Shown here: positions 35,328 to 46,924 of the stretch, one piece after another | Layout of the letters: the number at the start of each line of letters is the position of its first letter | Numbering within the stretch: the first letter of the stretch is position 1 | NCBI RefSeq assembly: GCF_021155775.2 | Contig: NC_060237.1 | Location: 30,863,257-30,927,256, forward strand | Direction of reading: 5' to 3' | DNA length: 64,000 nucleotides | Source: Neodiprion pinetum | Lineage: Eukaryota > Arthropoda > Insecta > Hymenoptera > Diprionidae | Made by a program: the position numbers and the translations under genes | Notes under the pieces: model-generated | Seen by the model: only the letters and a program-made list of their open reading frames with translations | The model's database searches: none | Told to the model about the DNA's origin: nothing

Positions 35328-37775
35328 ATGTGGTGGCTCTACGCTGCACTAGGATTCGTATATCTACTACATTTTACGACAGCGGAGGAACCAAAGATTG
35401 TTATAATTGGAGCTGGAGCTTCTGGCATTGCAGCTGCATCAAAGCTTTACGAACATGGTTTTCAAGATGTGATCATTTTAGAAGCTGAGAATAGAATTGG
35501 TGGACGGGTATATACTACATGGTTCGGTAAGTATTAATCCAGGTTGAAACTGACTTGCAATTTATTGACAGACGGTCATTGAATGTGTTTGAGCATTGGT
35601 GGATGAAGATTCAGAAACTTCTATGGTTTTCAGATGAAAGCTGGGTTGATCTTGGAGGTCAATGGGTTCACGGAGAAACAGGCAATGCAGCTTTCAAGTT
35701 AGCTGCTCCTCTCGAGCTTTTAGAAGCTTCAGGGGAAAAAAATTGGGTGGAATTCGACATTCATAATTCGAAAGGCGTTCGGTTACCCCTTGACCTCAGC
35801 CAAAATTTAATGGCATTGCTCACGAATGTATCTGGTGAAGCTAACGAAGCTCTGGCAGGAAATAATGGTTCCATTGCAGATTTTTTTACAGCAAAGTAAA
35901 TATTCAGATTGCTCTAAAATAATTTTCGTTTAGTAATATTTATTTGATATTTCGAATCCTTATGATCGTTTTTTTAAACCTAGATTCAATATAGAGTTGC
36001 AAAAATACCCAACATTCAATGAGACCCTTGTGAAGGAGGTGCTGAAAATGTTTGAGGGTTTGACAATAGCGACGGACAGTTCAGATAACTGGACTGATAT
36101 TTCTGCAACAGGCTATACAGCATATCAAGACTACCCTGGAAGTAACATTGTCAACTGGAAAGACAGGGGATATGGAACAATACTTGACGTATTAATGGTA
36201 AACTAATTGAACTTATGTGAATTTGATCGAGAACTTCAGTGGAGAGAAATTGATTGGTGTTCAACCCCACAATATCGTCTCAAACACATTAGCTATCTGA
36301 AAAAAATTCTGCAGGATATTCAGTTGTTAATACGTTCTTGTATAGCATGCAGAACCTTCTTAAAAGTTTTCAATAACTTTTTCACATACATTACAGAAAA
36401 AATATCCAAACCCTGAAGAAGAACTTCCAATTATGAACAACACCTTGTTGAATTCGGAAGTGGTCAACGTTAATTATAACGCAACAGACAAAAAGGTTTT
36501 GATCGAAACGAGCAATGGGCAAAAGTACACAGCGGATCACGTTATCGTAACACCATCATTAGGCGTACTGAAGGAACAATATGAAACTTTATTTACACCG
36601 CAATTACCAGAATCTAAAGTGAAAACTATCAAAGTGAATAATGCTATATTGCCCTATTACTTCATTTCTTGAAGCTATTTACTGCAAGGAAATAGCTGAA
36701 ATTCTTTAATTGTTTTTAGGGCCTATCGATGGGATCTGCTGCTAAGATTTATCTCTCCTTTGAAGCACCATGGTGGTCTAGTAATCGTGATCTAATTCTT
36801 TTGTGGGATGAAGTGGACAGGCAAGAGTATGAAAACGATGTACGTAGTAAAGAATCTTTGCAATGTATAGTTCATTATATAAAACCCACTTCTCGCAATG
36901 TATTACTCTCTTAAGCTAGTGTCAGAATACGTCGGTAAGTTTTATGAGCTTTTTTTGTGACTAGATTTGTGCAATTATTCAGCTGATATAGAATACTAAA
37001 ATGTTTTTATTTGGTATTGAATATTGCATAAATGTTGTTACAGCCAAGTAAGAAATGGTTGCTGGATTTGATTGGGTTTTTCACGGTAGCCCATAGACCA
37101 CGAATGTTATGTGCTTGGATCAACGGAGCAGGAGCTAGATACATGGAAGCCTTGCCTGAAAATCAAGCTTTTAACGAAGCATTTACTTTGCTCAATAAGT
37201 TTTTTGGAAACTCGTACAATATCACAAGACCAACTGCGTATTTGCGGTGAGTCAGTTCTGCCGTTCATGAAAGTTGTCACTGTTTAACTAAATGTCAAAG
37301 TCACTATGATTTAAATATAGATGTATATATTGTGTGGTCGAGTCACACAAACTAATTTTTTCAATACATTTTAGGACTAATTGGAGTAACAACAAACATT
37401 TCCGAGGAGCGTATAGTTTCAGAAGTGTGGAATCTCAGAGATCTGGTGTTTGGGCGAATGAATTAGCAGCCCCATTACTAGTTGATGGCGAGCCAGTGAG
37501 TATAAAATGACCTTGTACTTGTAAAGATCGAACAAATGTATGCAGATATTTTTAATTTCCATCATAAATTTTAAACAACCGTACGTTGAAACAGCTGCTA
37601 ACAAGTGCACGATTTGTGCCTCTGAAATAGTTTGTTTCTCTTCCAGATAGTCATGTTCGCAGGAGAGGCCACCAATAGTCAACGCTGGGCAAGTGTTGAC
37701 GGAGCGATAGACACTGGTTTTCGTGAAGCAGACAGACTCATCGAGTTATATAACACTAAGAATCCATCACAATGA
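35328..37775 (+). CDS. Secreted polyamine/amine oxidase, tandem copy 2
   Basis: Eight exons with the same structure as copy 1: 35328-35526, 35634-35895, 35984-36197, 36397-36633, 36720-36839, 37044-37246, 37375-37495, 37647-37775; 494 aa. The signal peptide MWWLYAALGFVYLLHFTTAE is followed by IVIIGAGASGIAAASKL (FAD), GGQWVHGE with the conserved Trp intact, the lysine region GSAAKIYLSF and FAGEATNSQRWASVDGA. Like copy 1 it is predicted to enter the secretory pathway, unlike the two minus-strand relatives. Most exons differ clearly from copy 1 while exon 4 differs at only three silent sites. An additional terminal-type exon lies 250 bp downstream, in matching phase. Confidence 0.88.
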
Positions 37776-38021
37776 TGGGACATTTTGGATGTAGTCTAAC
37801 TTTTTAGTCTAACTTAGTAAGTGCTTTAGTAAGTTGTGAAAATTACTGTATTATTGAGTAAAAAAGAAATTTGATTTGTATTGTTGAAGAAAAAGCTAAT
37901 ATTTGGGCAGGATAATCAGCCTCCCACTGGTCATCGATGAAAACTTAGCATGTAAAACTGGATTCTATAATAATTATCGTGCAAGTATACATATATTTGA
38001 AATGATCGGTTGACTTTTCAG

Positions 38022-38213
38022 GTTGTTCGATTTTCTGGAAAGGCTACTCATCCACATCACTTTTCTACTGTTCACGGTGCAATAGAATCTAGAGTCCTTA
38101 AAGCGGGCAGACACATAAAAATGTATCAAAGTAGATTATCGAGAATGATATATATTACATTCCCTGCCACTAATTCCCTAGCTACAAAATCAACAGATTT
38201 GTGTATAATGTAA
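38022..38213 (+). pseudogene. Orphan oxidase terminal exon (alternative last exon or relic)
   Basis: After an acceptor (GACTTTTCAG) the frame reads VVRFSGKATHPHHFSTVHGA and continues through SRVLKAGRHIKMY to a stop at 38211-38213. It is homologous to the last exon of the neighbouring oxidases (FAGEATNSQ...). Its phase (0) matches the end of exon 7 of copy 2 (37495), so it could be spliced as an alternative terminal exon. No other oxidase exons lie between 37.78 and 38.02 kb on this strand, so it may equally be a relic of a lost third copy. The usually conserved Glu of GEAT is Lys here. Confidence 0.6.
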
Positions 38214-38276
38214 AATATTTCATGAAAACATGGTCATGCATATACCGCACAAATTACAAAAAGTAGGGCATAATAA

Positions 38277-40039
38277 TTAACATTTTTTTTCAATGTGATA
38301 CTGTAAAAACGTCTTAGCCTGCCTGATGCCAGTTTCGAACGCTCCGTGTGTCGTCGAATAATATTTTTCGTGTGTCGCTTCTCCGGCCAGCATTATTACC
38401 GGTATACACTGAAATAAGATGTGTAATATGAATTCACGTAAGCACGCATGGTAATCATTACCTTGTACAAAAGCACTCTTTGAATGCTTTGTATAACGCG
38501 AAGCGTTTACCTTGTCGCGAGCCTCTCGAGTGACTGTGCACCAAACTGGCTTGCCTAAAATTCCCGGTGTGACTGCAGTGGCATCGCAATTCGTAGAAAT
38601 ATGGCTGTAGGCACCTCTGATGTACATATTGGAATGCCACTGCGTTCTTTTACATCTCCTTGGCACAGAAATATCTTCTCTTTTGAGAAAATGCCGGAGT
38701 AGATTGATGCAATCTAAGGCAACTTGGTGTTCGCTCAACGTTTCGACAATGTATGCTCCCCTTCCAGCGACTTGCCCTAACAAAACTGCCCTGTGTCCCT
38801 CGAGGATATTAAAACCAGTTAAATCTCTGGTCCACGTCGCTAATTTTTGTTTAGAAAATATTCTCCTGCCATTTTTTGACCAAATAAACTGAAAACCTTG
38901 GTCGTTAGGGCCCCACCAAGGCTCACCAAAGTCCAAAAATATTTTATTTACCAGGCCAAAACCAAGGCACTCAATGGCTTGCGATAAATGTAGCGGTAGC
39001 TCAGGATTGAACATTTTTTTGTAATTTTCTTTCAAGTAACCCAGTGAACAAGTTGCGATCACACAATCAGCAAAAATACGTCTTTTGTCAGCTAAAGTTA
39101 CTGTGACTGGTTTCGCGTTTGCCTGACTTAAATTGCCTGTGCTGATGCTCTGGCGCCACTCAATCGTCTCGACGGGGCAGCTTAATCGAATATTTCTTTG
39201 ATTTAGCCCCTGGGCTATGAATTTGATTATAGAACTGTATCCAGGTTCAAAATTTGCATGTTCCACATTGCCGATTGGCTACAATGAAATAATAGGGTGA
39301 AAGCGGAGGAAAGAATTTAATATATAATAAAAAAGAGCGCCTCATCTATGCTACGATTAGTAGAAAGAATAATATTTTACCTGGCATTCTCCCCAATATT
39401 TTACTGACAATTCATCTAATGTAAAGCAGGCATTCTCAATCATTAAAAGTCTAACATTCCAGTCAAATATCTCTTCGCGCATGTCTCTGATCGTCAACGG
39501 ATCACCTTTTGTTCGCAAGTGTTTCCTCAGTTTGCTCCTCAAAATCCGACCAACGTTCGCTGCATTGTCAAGCATGCGGATTTCTGCATTTTCGAAAACT
39601 TTGCATTCTTCTATGGCAGATTGAACTACGTCATTGATATCTTTTACTAATACTCCGTCAACTTGGACACCATCGTCGCGTAGATATGAATCTGATCCTT
39701 TCGTTGACACAAAATCTGACAAGAGTCCACGATACCGGCAAATCTTAGCTAAATCACTTTGCTGTCCGTATAAATACTGAGCACCACATTCAACCCAGTT
39801 GTTAGTCCATGGTATTGACTCTATCCTGCCACCAATTTTGTCTTGGGCTGTCAAACAACGCGCCGATTCACGAATTATTTACAAATCACGAGAACTACAT
39901 TTTTTAAGCTACCTTCCAACAGTATATAATCTTCACAATCTTCTTCCTCTAATGTTTTGGCTGCTGCCAATCCTGCTATACCCCCTCCAATTATTATAAC
40001 TTTTGTTGATTCTACTCGGTGCCATTGCGTGTCGAGCAT
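38277..40039 (-). CDS. Polyamine/amine oxidase paralogue without signal peptide
   Basis: Four exons: 39913-40039, 39381-39847, 38511-39278, 38277-38408; 497 aa. It begins MLDTQWHRVESTKVIIIGGG with the FAD motif immediately after, then EAQDKIGGRIE across the first junction, GFGLVNKIFLDF with the conserved lysine, and LAGEATHEKYYSTTHGA near the C-terminus. The lack of a leader suggests a cytosolic or peroxisomal enzyme, closer to spermine / N-acetylpolyamine oxidases than to the secreted pair. The last intron (38409-38510) is 102 bp and has no stop in frame, so a retained-intron isoform would stay open. Far fewer introns than copies 1 and 2. An in-frame upstream Met exists, but the start at 40039 is simpler. 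Confidence 0.85.
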
Positions 40040-41014
40040 TTTGATTTTCGACGTGTGATAAACACTCTGATCGGATCTAAAATTAAGAACTTTACAATAT
40101 GTGGGTATTGTAACCAATGCTCAGACTAGTATTGATCATATGAAAAATTTTGAAATAAAAATAAAGGCATAAAGAAGTTCTTGCAAAGATCCACGCAAAT
40201 AATTTGAAACTGTCAAAGAAGAATTGAAAACCACTTCACTTATTTTTTAATTTATAACTCTGACAGTTGAATCATTCAGTTTCAGTAGTTTCATTGTTGC
40301 TGAGTTATCAATATGTCCTAACCAAAGCAAATTTGAATTACCCGCAGAAAAATTCGTGTAATCCTGAATGACCTATTGAATGACTAATTGATGAGTTATC
40401 GACTGCTTTAATTTTATGCATGTGATCATTTAATATATGACTTTATTTGTTATGAAATAAATAAAATTATGAAGTAATGCAAATAACGTTTTGAAGATAA
40501 CTTGTTTGCAAAATACTAACAATAGAATGTATAAAACTGCAAACACAACGGAATCAAATAGAATATTTGACTTTGCTCTATGCAGATTGGTCTTCTGCCA
40601 GAGTTTATAAAGTTGTACAAGATTTTTCGAGCACGTTAAATGTAAACATAATTTGAATTTGCAATAATATATTCATATATTCCTTGCAATATTACCCATA
40701 AAAAATTTGAATTGAAATTAATCAAAGTACAACCAGCGACTTTTAAATTTAAATTGCTCAAGGAAAATCCTATGTGTGGTCAACTGTGACCTTGATCGAG
40801 TGTGGAAATAAGCGGGGAGGGGCCATGAATACTTGTATCACCAAGGCCTCAAAATCATAGCATACTCCAATACAAAATATGCAATATGGATAGATTGTCT
40901 GTGAGTTGTGGAGTGGCAATGGCTGCAGTGTTGTACTAATTTGATATTTTCAAAGAACTGCCATCGCTTGACTTGCCTAAAACTATTTTAATTAGGTAAA
41001 TTCTAAGTAACGTG
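40040..41014. other. Intergenic region
   Basis: AT-rich spacer between the divergent oxidase (-) and the first DD-SEFIR gene (+). Presumably holds both promoters. Nothing else recognised. Confidence 0.4.
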
Positions 41015-42747
41015 ATGATGGCTGTGACGAGGTAATAATTTCATACCCACCAATTACATTTATTGAATTAGTTTACCTGTTTTCCTGTTCGTATTGCTTT
41101 AATTTAATACGCACGAATAATTCTTCCCCTTTTCCAGCATAGTAAACCCTTCAATAGCAGAAAACAAAATCGATGCCGATTGTCTAAGGACTGGAATAAA
41201 ACTGAAGAATGTCGTGCTCAGACAGTGTACGGCTAAAATTCATGCGGAATGTCTTTTCGAAGCGCCAGAAATTTTACAGAATATTTGCCTATTCATGAGC
41301 GCAGATCCTGTGACAGGGTTTGGCTCAAATTGGAAAAAATTTGCTGATAAGTTGGGCCTGACAAATCAGCAGATCACGGTACGTTCTCAGAGAAACAATT
41401 TTGAATATAGAGTATTTACTTTTTGAATACTTCAATTTCACATATTTTTACCACAGGTTATCGAGAGAGATTATCAAGCGAAACATAGTTCAACTTGGTG
41501 GGTCTTACTATCATTTGCATATAACGCAAATGCTACAGTAGAAAAAGTTTTGAATGTATTAGAAGATATGGGCAGATTAGACATCATTGATAAGATTAGC
41601 GATAGTATGCTGCGATTTGCTGACCGTGTCTCTGAACAGCATAAATCGAACGGTACGTATGTAAATGAAATTAATAACGAACCTTATTAAAGACTTTTTT
41701 AATAGAGAAAGTCAAAACATATGTTTCAGAAGCTGAAGGCAGCGTATTGAGATCGGCAGCTGGTATCGAATGGCTACCTCTCGTGTTGAGACCATTAAAT
41801 TCAAGGGAGAATAAACTTTACAAAATCCCAGGCATCACATCAACACTTGTAAATGACGGCAAGTTTGTTGACAGCGGTATAATCGACAACACACGAGTAT
41901 GCGAACAAACTTTGATAATAAAGCCTAATCTAATGTCCTTTGAAAAGAAATAGGAAATAATTTTCGTTTTCTACATTTCAGCCGAATATACCTCTAGCCA
42001 TGAGAGTAATGTTAACTTTTGCTAGTGACGGAGCAGAAGTAGCAAAACGAATCACTAAAAAATTCAGGCAACATGAGCCGAGGATCGGAGTCCTGATTTT
42101 GAAGGAACAACAAGACCATGTATTTATCAAGAGCACAGAGTTTATAAATGACTGCTTTGAACAGGTAATTGTAGCGTACGTTTTCATTAATAAGAGAAAT
42201 TATCTACCGTAAGCTACTCGGATTTGAGCATGTGGCTTAAATTTATAGTCTGACTGATTTCAGGTGGATACTATAATTCCAATTTTAACAAAGGGATACT
42301 TTGATGCGATAAATAATCCCCCAACTGCAAATGAAGAGGAATCGTCATTTGCATTAGATGAACGATATGTAAAATACATATATCAATCTTTTACGAACGA
42401 GTTAGTAAGAAATGACTGCTTGGGTAGACGTGTGAGGTTCGTAACTGAGTTGTAGTAAAAATGAATCAAATCGAAATAAGTTCATATTTAGCAGTTAATT
42501 AGATCTACTTATGAAACATCTATAGACGTAATAATAAATAATAGAGTAATACATTAATAACAATACAATCCTCCGCAATCTTCTAATCAATACTTGAAAT
42601 ATATATTCCAGATGTATCTTCCCAGAAGGAACAAAGCGTCGTGATCTCAGGGTCGATCATTTAAGCTTAAGAGCTTGGTATAGAGAAGAGAACATTCAAG
42701 ATTTTATTAATTTGTTACTTCGAAGAAGACAAAATGGGAATAATTAA
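41015..42747 (+). CDS. Death domain + SEFIR-like adaptor (CIKS/Act1-like), copy 1
   Basis: Seven exons: 41015-41031, 41138-41378, 41457-41652, 41730-41896, 41982-42164, 42264-42436, 42612-42747; 370 aa. The N-terminal half has a death-domain pattern: WKKFADKLGLTNQQI, STWWVLLSFAY and ATVEKVLNVLEDMGR. The C-terminal half starts MRVMLTFASDGAEVAKRI, continues FINDCFEQVDTIIPILTKGY and YVKYIYQSFTNE, and ends near RAWYREENIQDFINLLLRR. This order matches the SEFIR fold of CIKS/Act1 (strand A TYS, central ISPKY, KYIHRMMQIEF and the WP/LLR end) better than a MyD88 TIR, which would show box motifs such as RDxxPG. The expected role is a cytoplasmic adaptor in IL-17-receptor-like signalling, by family analogy. 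The first exon is only 17 bp of coding sequence, so the start is the least certain part. Confidence 0.68.
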
Positions 42748-44125
42748 TAAATCCATTACCAGTTAACCAAGAGAAGGAAATAAGATCTGAACAGAAAAGT
42801 TAATCACAATACCGAGATTGAAATTTAGACAATTTATATTACGAAAAATATTAATGAATATAAAATTTTTGTTCACTGCCGCAAAATTTATACGCTGCCT
42901 GCCCGATATACATGAAAAATTTATAATCAAATGTAATATACTTGTGTTAGACACGGATTGACCTCAGGTGTAGATAATATATTGTGTTACTTAAATACCA
43001 AGCAACACTAGAGACATAACAGGGTTCAGTCAAATTTTAACTGACCATTTGCTACTGGTAGTGAATAAACTATTTTTAAACTGGATTAAAATCCCTGTAC
43101 AGTAGATATATACGTAAATGTAGAATGTGTCTTGTTTCCTTACTGTACTTTTCTATACTTGTGTATTTTTTAGTTGAACTAAAATGAATGAATGTATAAA
43201 TAAGAATAGATAAATTAGAAATGTATCTACTATTTTTTTGTGTAAATTTGTTTCCGGATCCAATTTTGTAGCCTTGCAAAATGTTGCAAGAAAAAATCGA
43301 CATCCATGCTCCAACAAAATACACATTACAGAAATTCCTGCGTTACCATATTCAAAAATTGCAACTGGTAATTAATTAAGTACCTATTGTAAATGAAATT
43401 TTAATTGTATGTACAATCTACAGGAATATTTATTGTTATGCAACGCGAACCGAAATAAAAGATGGGCGAAGGAGAAATTGTTATTTCCAGTTTCATTACA
43501 GCTAGTATTCTTCGATACTCCACACAACGTTGCAGAATTCTCAGATCAGGTACAAGAAGATGATTTCCTTCCACCAACTATAGGTCAACTACAAAAAACG
43601 ACTTTGTCGACAATTTAACAAAGAGAGTAAATTCTGAAGTAACTAAACTTTCTTCGCATTCAAATTTCTGGAGGGAAATTGTGGGCACAATCCTGCGTAA
43701 CCTTCATATTAACTTGAATCAGAGTGGGGTAAAGTCACATGTCTTGATTTAGTCAAGTGATGTGAATTCTTGGTATTCTGTACTACAAACCACATGAAAT
43801 GTATAAATTTCCTGGTGTGAGCGAGATACGTACAAACTCAATAGTGCCACTTCATTTCAAAGACTTGTACTTGGATTAGTGTGAAAAAAGTACAATTCTG
43901 TACAAGCATGTTAAAAAGAGTATAAAAATGGTTATTGTATCCAAAAAATTTAATATACGCTAACCGTACTGTTATTAAATTTGTTTATATTCAAGAATTA
44001 CGTCTACGAGGTAATATTCAGATTGATCTGTTAGTTAAAAAATCTCTGATTCCATTCGATCACAATCAATCTTTATACAGTTTTTCATCCACGTAACAAT
44101 TTTGACTTTAGAATCCTTAACCTAA
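42748..44125. other. Spacer between the two DD-SEFIR genes
   Basis: About 1.4 kb. The left part is probably copy 1 3' UTR. An open stretch around 43.41-43.62 kb has no recognisable domain and no partner exons. I see no further gene. Confidence 0.45.
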
Positions 44126-45605
44126 ATGGAGAAGAAAATCAATGTCGATTATGGCACGGATATGGATTTGAAAGCTGTAGAGCTTCGAATGCGTACAGAT
44201 AGAATTCACTCTGGATTTCTCTTCGCGTGGGAGGATTCACGCCTTTTGCAAATATTATGTCTGTTCGTCGAGTCAGATGTGGTTCAAAGAGATCGCCCGA
44301 CTTGGAAAAAATTTGCCGAACAATTGGGTCTGACACGGCAGAAAATATTAGTGTGTACCCAAAAAATCAATTTTAATTATTTACTCGCCGATCAGTACGT
44401 CTCTGAATGTTTAATTTCATGTGATTGTTTGCAGTGTATCGAAAACGAATATAAGTATAGCCATGGTTCAGTGTGGTGGGTTTTGTTGGCATTTTCAAAT
44501 GAGGATGACGCTACTATAGGACGAATAATACTTATTTTACAACAGTTGAAAATGTTTCATGTCATACTCGAAATTAGCAATGACGTTCTTGAGCTCGTTG
44601 ATTGTCTTTCTGACCACTTGAATTCGCAAGGTAATGAAAAGGTTCCAAATAACTGTTATAAATAAATATAATTATGTCATTATTATCTGAGGTAATTGTT
44701 TCAGGAACTAAATCCACAATACTTCGGCCCCCAAACATCCCATGGACACCTTTGATTTTCAGATCGTTGAATTCAAGAATCGAAAGAGTTCCACAAATCA
44801 TAGATATTACTGTGAGAGGTTCGAGTATGGTAAGCGAAGCATACAAGTATGCCGAATGTAGAATTGAGAGTTGACTAATGTTTACATATGATCAGAGTGA
44901 GGAATAATTCGGATTATTTAACTCGCAGCCAAGTATACCGTCGGCTGTAAAAATAATGCTAACGTTCGCCGATGACGGGATGGAAGCGGCTCTTCGCCTC
45001 ACGGAAATTTTCAGATCAAATGAACCGAGAATCGCAGTTCTGCTTCTGAGAGAGCAGCAGATGCACGTATTCAATGCAGCCAAAGAGTTCATCGATGACT
45101 GCTTGAAAAGAGTAATTGCAGTTTGAATTTCAACAAATAATGAAAAATCTACTCATATAATTTAGATGTCAGTGTCATATGTTTAAAATCATAATTTGAT
45201 TGACTTCAGGTTGATTATATAATTCCGATTGCCACAAAGGGATACTATGATGTTATAAATAATACATATCCCGAGGGCAGAGATCAACTAGTATCATCAT
45301 TTGCATCGGATCAAACATATGCACAATATGTATACAAGTGTTTTGCAGAAGAATATGTACGAAATCGGTGTAGGAATATGCGAGTAAGGTGCGTATCTTG
45401 CAGATAATAAAAGTGCATAATATCCAGGTACCGAAGTTGAATGTATGCCTAATTTGTCTCTAAAATGTATTTCAGAGCTATTATACCCTCTGAAACAACG
45501 GAAAATGATTTACCGGCTCACTTAACATGCATGGGTCCTACCAGATTCAAGGAAGCAGAAATTAGAGAATTCGTTACAATGTTACTGAGAGTAAGACGAA
45601 TCTGA
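44126..45605 (+). CDS. Death domain + SEFIR-like adaptor (CIKS/Act1-like), copy 2
   Basis: Six exons: 44126-44350, 44435-44630, 44705-44829, 44929-45111, 45210-45388, 45476-45605; 345 aa. Exon order and phases mirror copy 1, so the pair arose by tandem duplication. The death domain shows WKKFAEQLGLTRQKI, VWWVLLAFS and ATIGRIILILQQLKMF. The SEFIR-like part shows VKIMLTFADDGMEAALRL, DDCLKRVDYIIPIATKGYYD and EIREFVTMLLRVRR. Intron 1 (44351-44434, 84 bp) has no stop in frame. The linker exon is shorter than in copy 1 because splicing uses ATG|GTAAGC at 44829. Sequence divergence from copy 1 is large, so the duplication is not recent. Confidence 0.68.
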
Positions 45606-46924
45606 CGAGCTGACCGATCGGTTACTGCGGATCGTCATGAGAAAACGGAAAAAGTCCACATTTTTTATATGTTTATAATCCAAAATATTTTTTACACACG
45701 AATAAACAATAGTTTATTGCACTTACCACATGAAGGTCATGGCAACACACACATATCTGCAACACACACGGCCCACTTGAAATCGCTGTCACCAATAATA
45801 CGCTTTGGAACCGAGTTCACCTTTACGCACATTTGTTTACAGCTCGCACGAGCACGCAGGGTGAAGATTCAAAATTCGATCTGTCACCAATAATACGCTT
45901 TGAAACCGAGTTCACCTTTACGCACATTTGTTTACAGCTCGCACAAGAACGGCAGGGCGAAGATTCAAAATTCGATCTCTCGATATCAACTCGCGCGCTA
46001 ACCCAATCCGCTAAACGTTCGTTTTTTTTTTTTTTTTTTTAACAAATTTTCGTGACCAGCACTCGGCGGATAAGTGAGCCCGGAGGCAAAAGAAGTCGTT
46101 TTAGTGATCCGGTAGCGTCTTTATCGGCAGGAGTCGTTTTTCTGTATCTACTACTGTGAGTATGCATGTATCACTCGGTATTTATTCCGTGCGATCATAC
46201 TCATAGGAGCAATCCTCTTTTCTGTTTTCCCCTTAGATTTTCAGTAATCGGTATTCAGTTAATTATAAATTCTAAATTCATGATAATATTGACTAATTAT
46301 TTTGTCGTGTTATTTGGATCGCGAACAACTATAGCTCATAGCAATACCTTGAAAAATAGATGTGCTGTTGATACGTACACTTAAAATACGTTTATTTTTC
46401 GCAATAAATAACATGACTGAACAAATTTCAATAACCGAATCATAGATTGTAAATTTCTCTGTTTCATTTTTTTCGGGATTCAATGACTTTGATTTTATTC
46501 ACTAGAAAATTGAGCATAGAATGTAAAATATGATATACAAATTGCATTTTCACAGAATACGTGGAAAAATATACGTTTATATGGTATTTCTTTGTTTACA
46601 ATTTAGAATATACAGGAATTCGTGTTCAGCATCATCCGCCGATTGGAATGGATAACCACTTCGTAACAGCTGGGGTTTTCTTTTCCTGTGAATAAACTGT
46701 GCTATAGTCAATTGATAGATCTGAATGACCAATGTTATTTTAAAATAACTTGGGGGAAAGTCAATGAAACCGAGTATCGATTTGCCAAAGTTCAAGATGT
46801 GCAGTAGCTTTCTTCTAAAAGAGATCCCCAATTTTCATTTATATCTATATGAAGTGACAGTGTCACATACTTGAAAAGTTTATTCTAGGGGAGATTTTTT
46901 GCGTAGAATTCAAACATAATTGTT
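45606..46924. other. Intergenic region between convergent adaptor and oxidase genes
   Basis: Contains a 95-bp tandem duplication (45786-45976), a poly-T run near 46.02 kb and the probable 3' UTR of the minus-strand oxidase. An open minus-strand stretch at 46.58-46.83 kb could be an extra 3' exon of that oxidase, but has no family similarity I recognise. Confidence 0.45.
45786..45976. repeat. Two-copy 95-bp tandem repeat
   Basis: Copies at 45786-45880 and 45881-45976 share CTGTCACCAATAATACGCTT, an ACCGAGTTCACCTTTACGCA block and AAGATTCAAAATTCGATCT, with only a few substitutions. Apparently a fairly recent local duplication in non-coding DNA. Confidence 0.9.

Noticed and set aside
43409..43618. 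Small gene between the two adaptor genes
   Set aside because: No known domain, no promoter or splice evidence, and it lies in the probable 3' region of copy 1.
41015..45605. MyD88 (death domain + TIR)
   Set aside because: The death domain fits, but the C-terminal domain lacks the TIR box motifs expected in MyD88, and its end (basic/aromatic stretch, KYIYQSF helix) follows CIKS-type SEFIR order better.
46577..46831. Extra coding exon for the minus-strand oxidase
   Set aside because: Open but without oxidase similarity. Exon 8 reaches a stop at 46925 with a protein length like its paralogue, so the extra exon is not needed.
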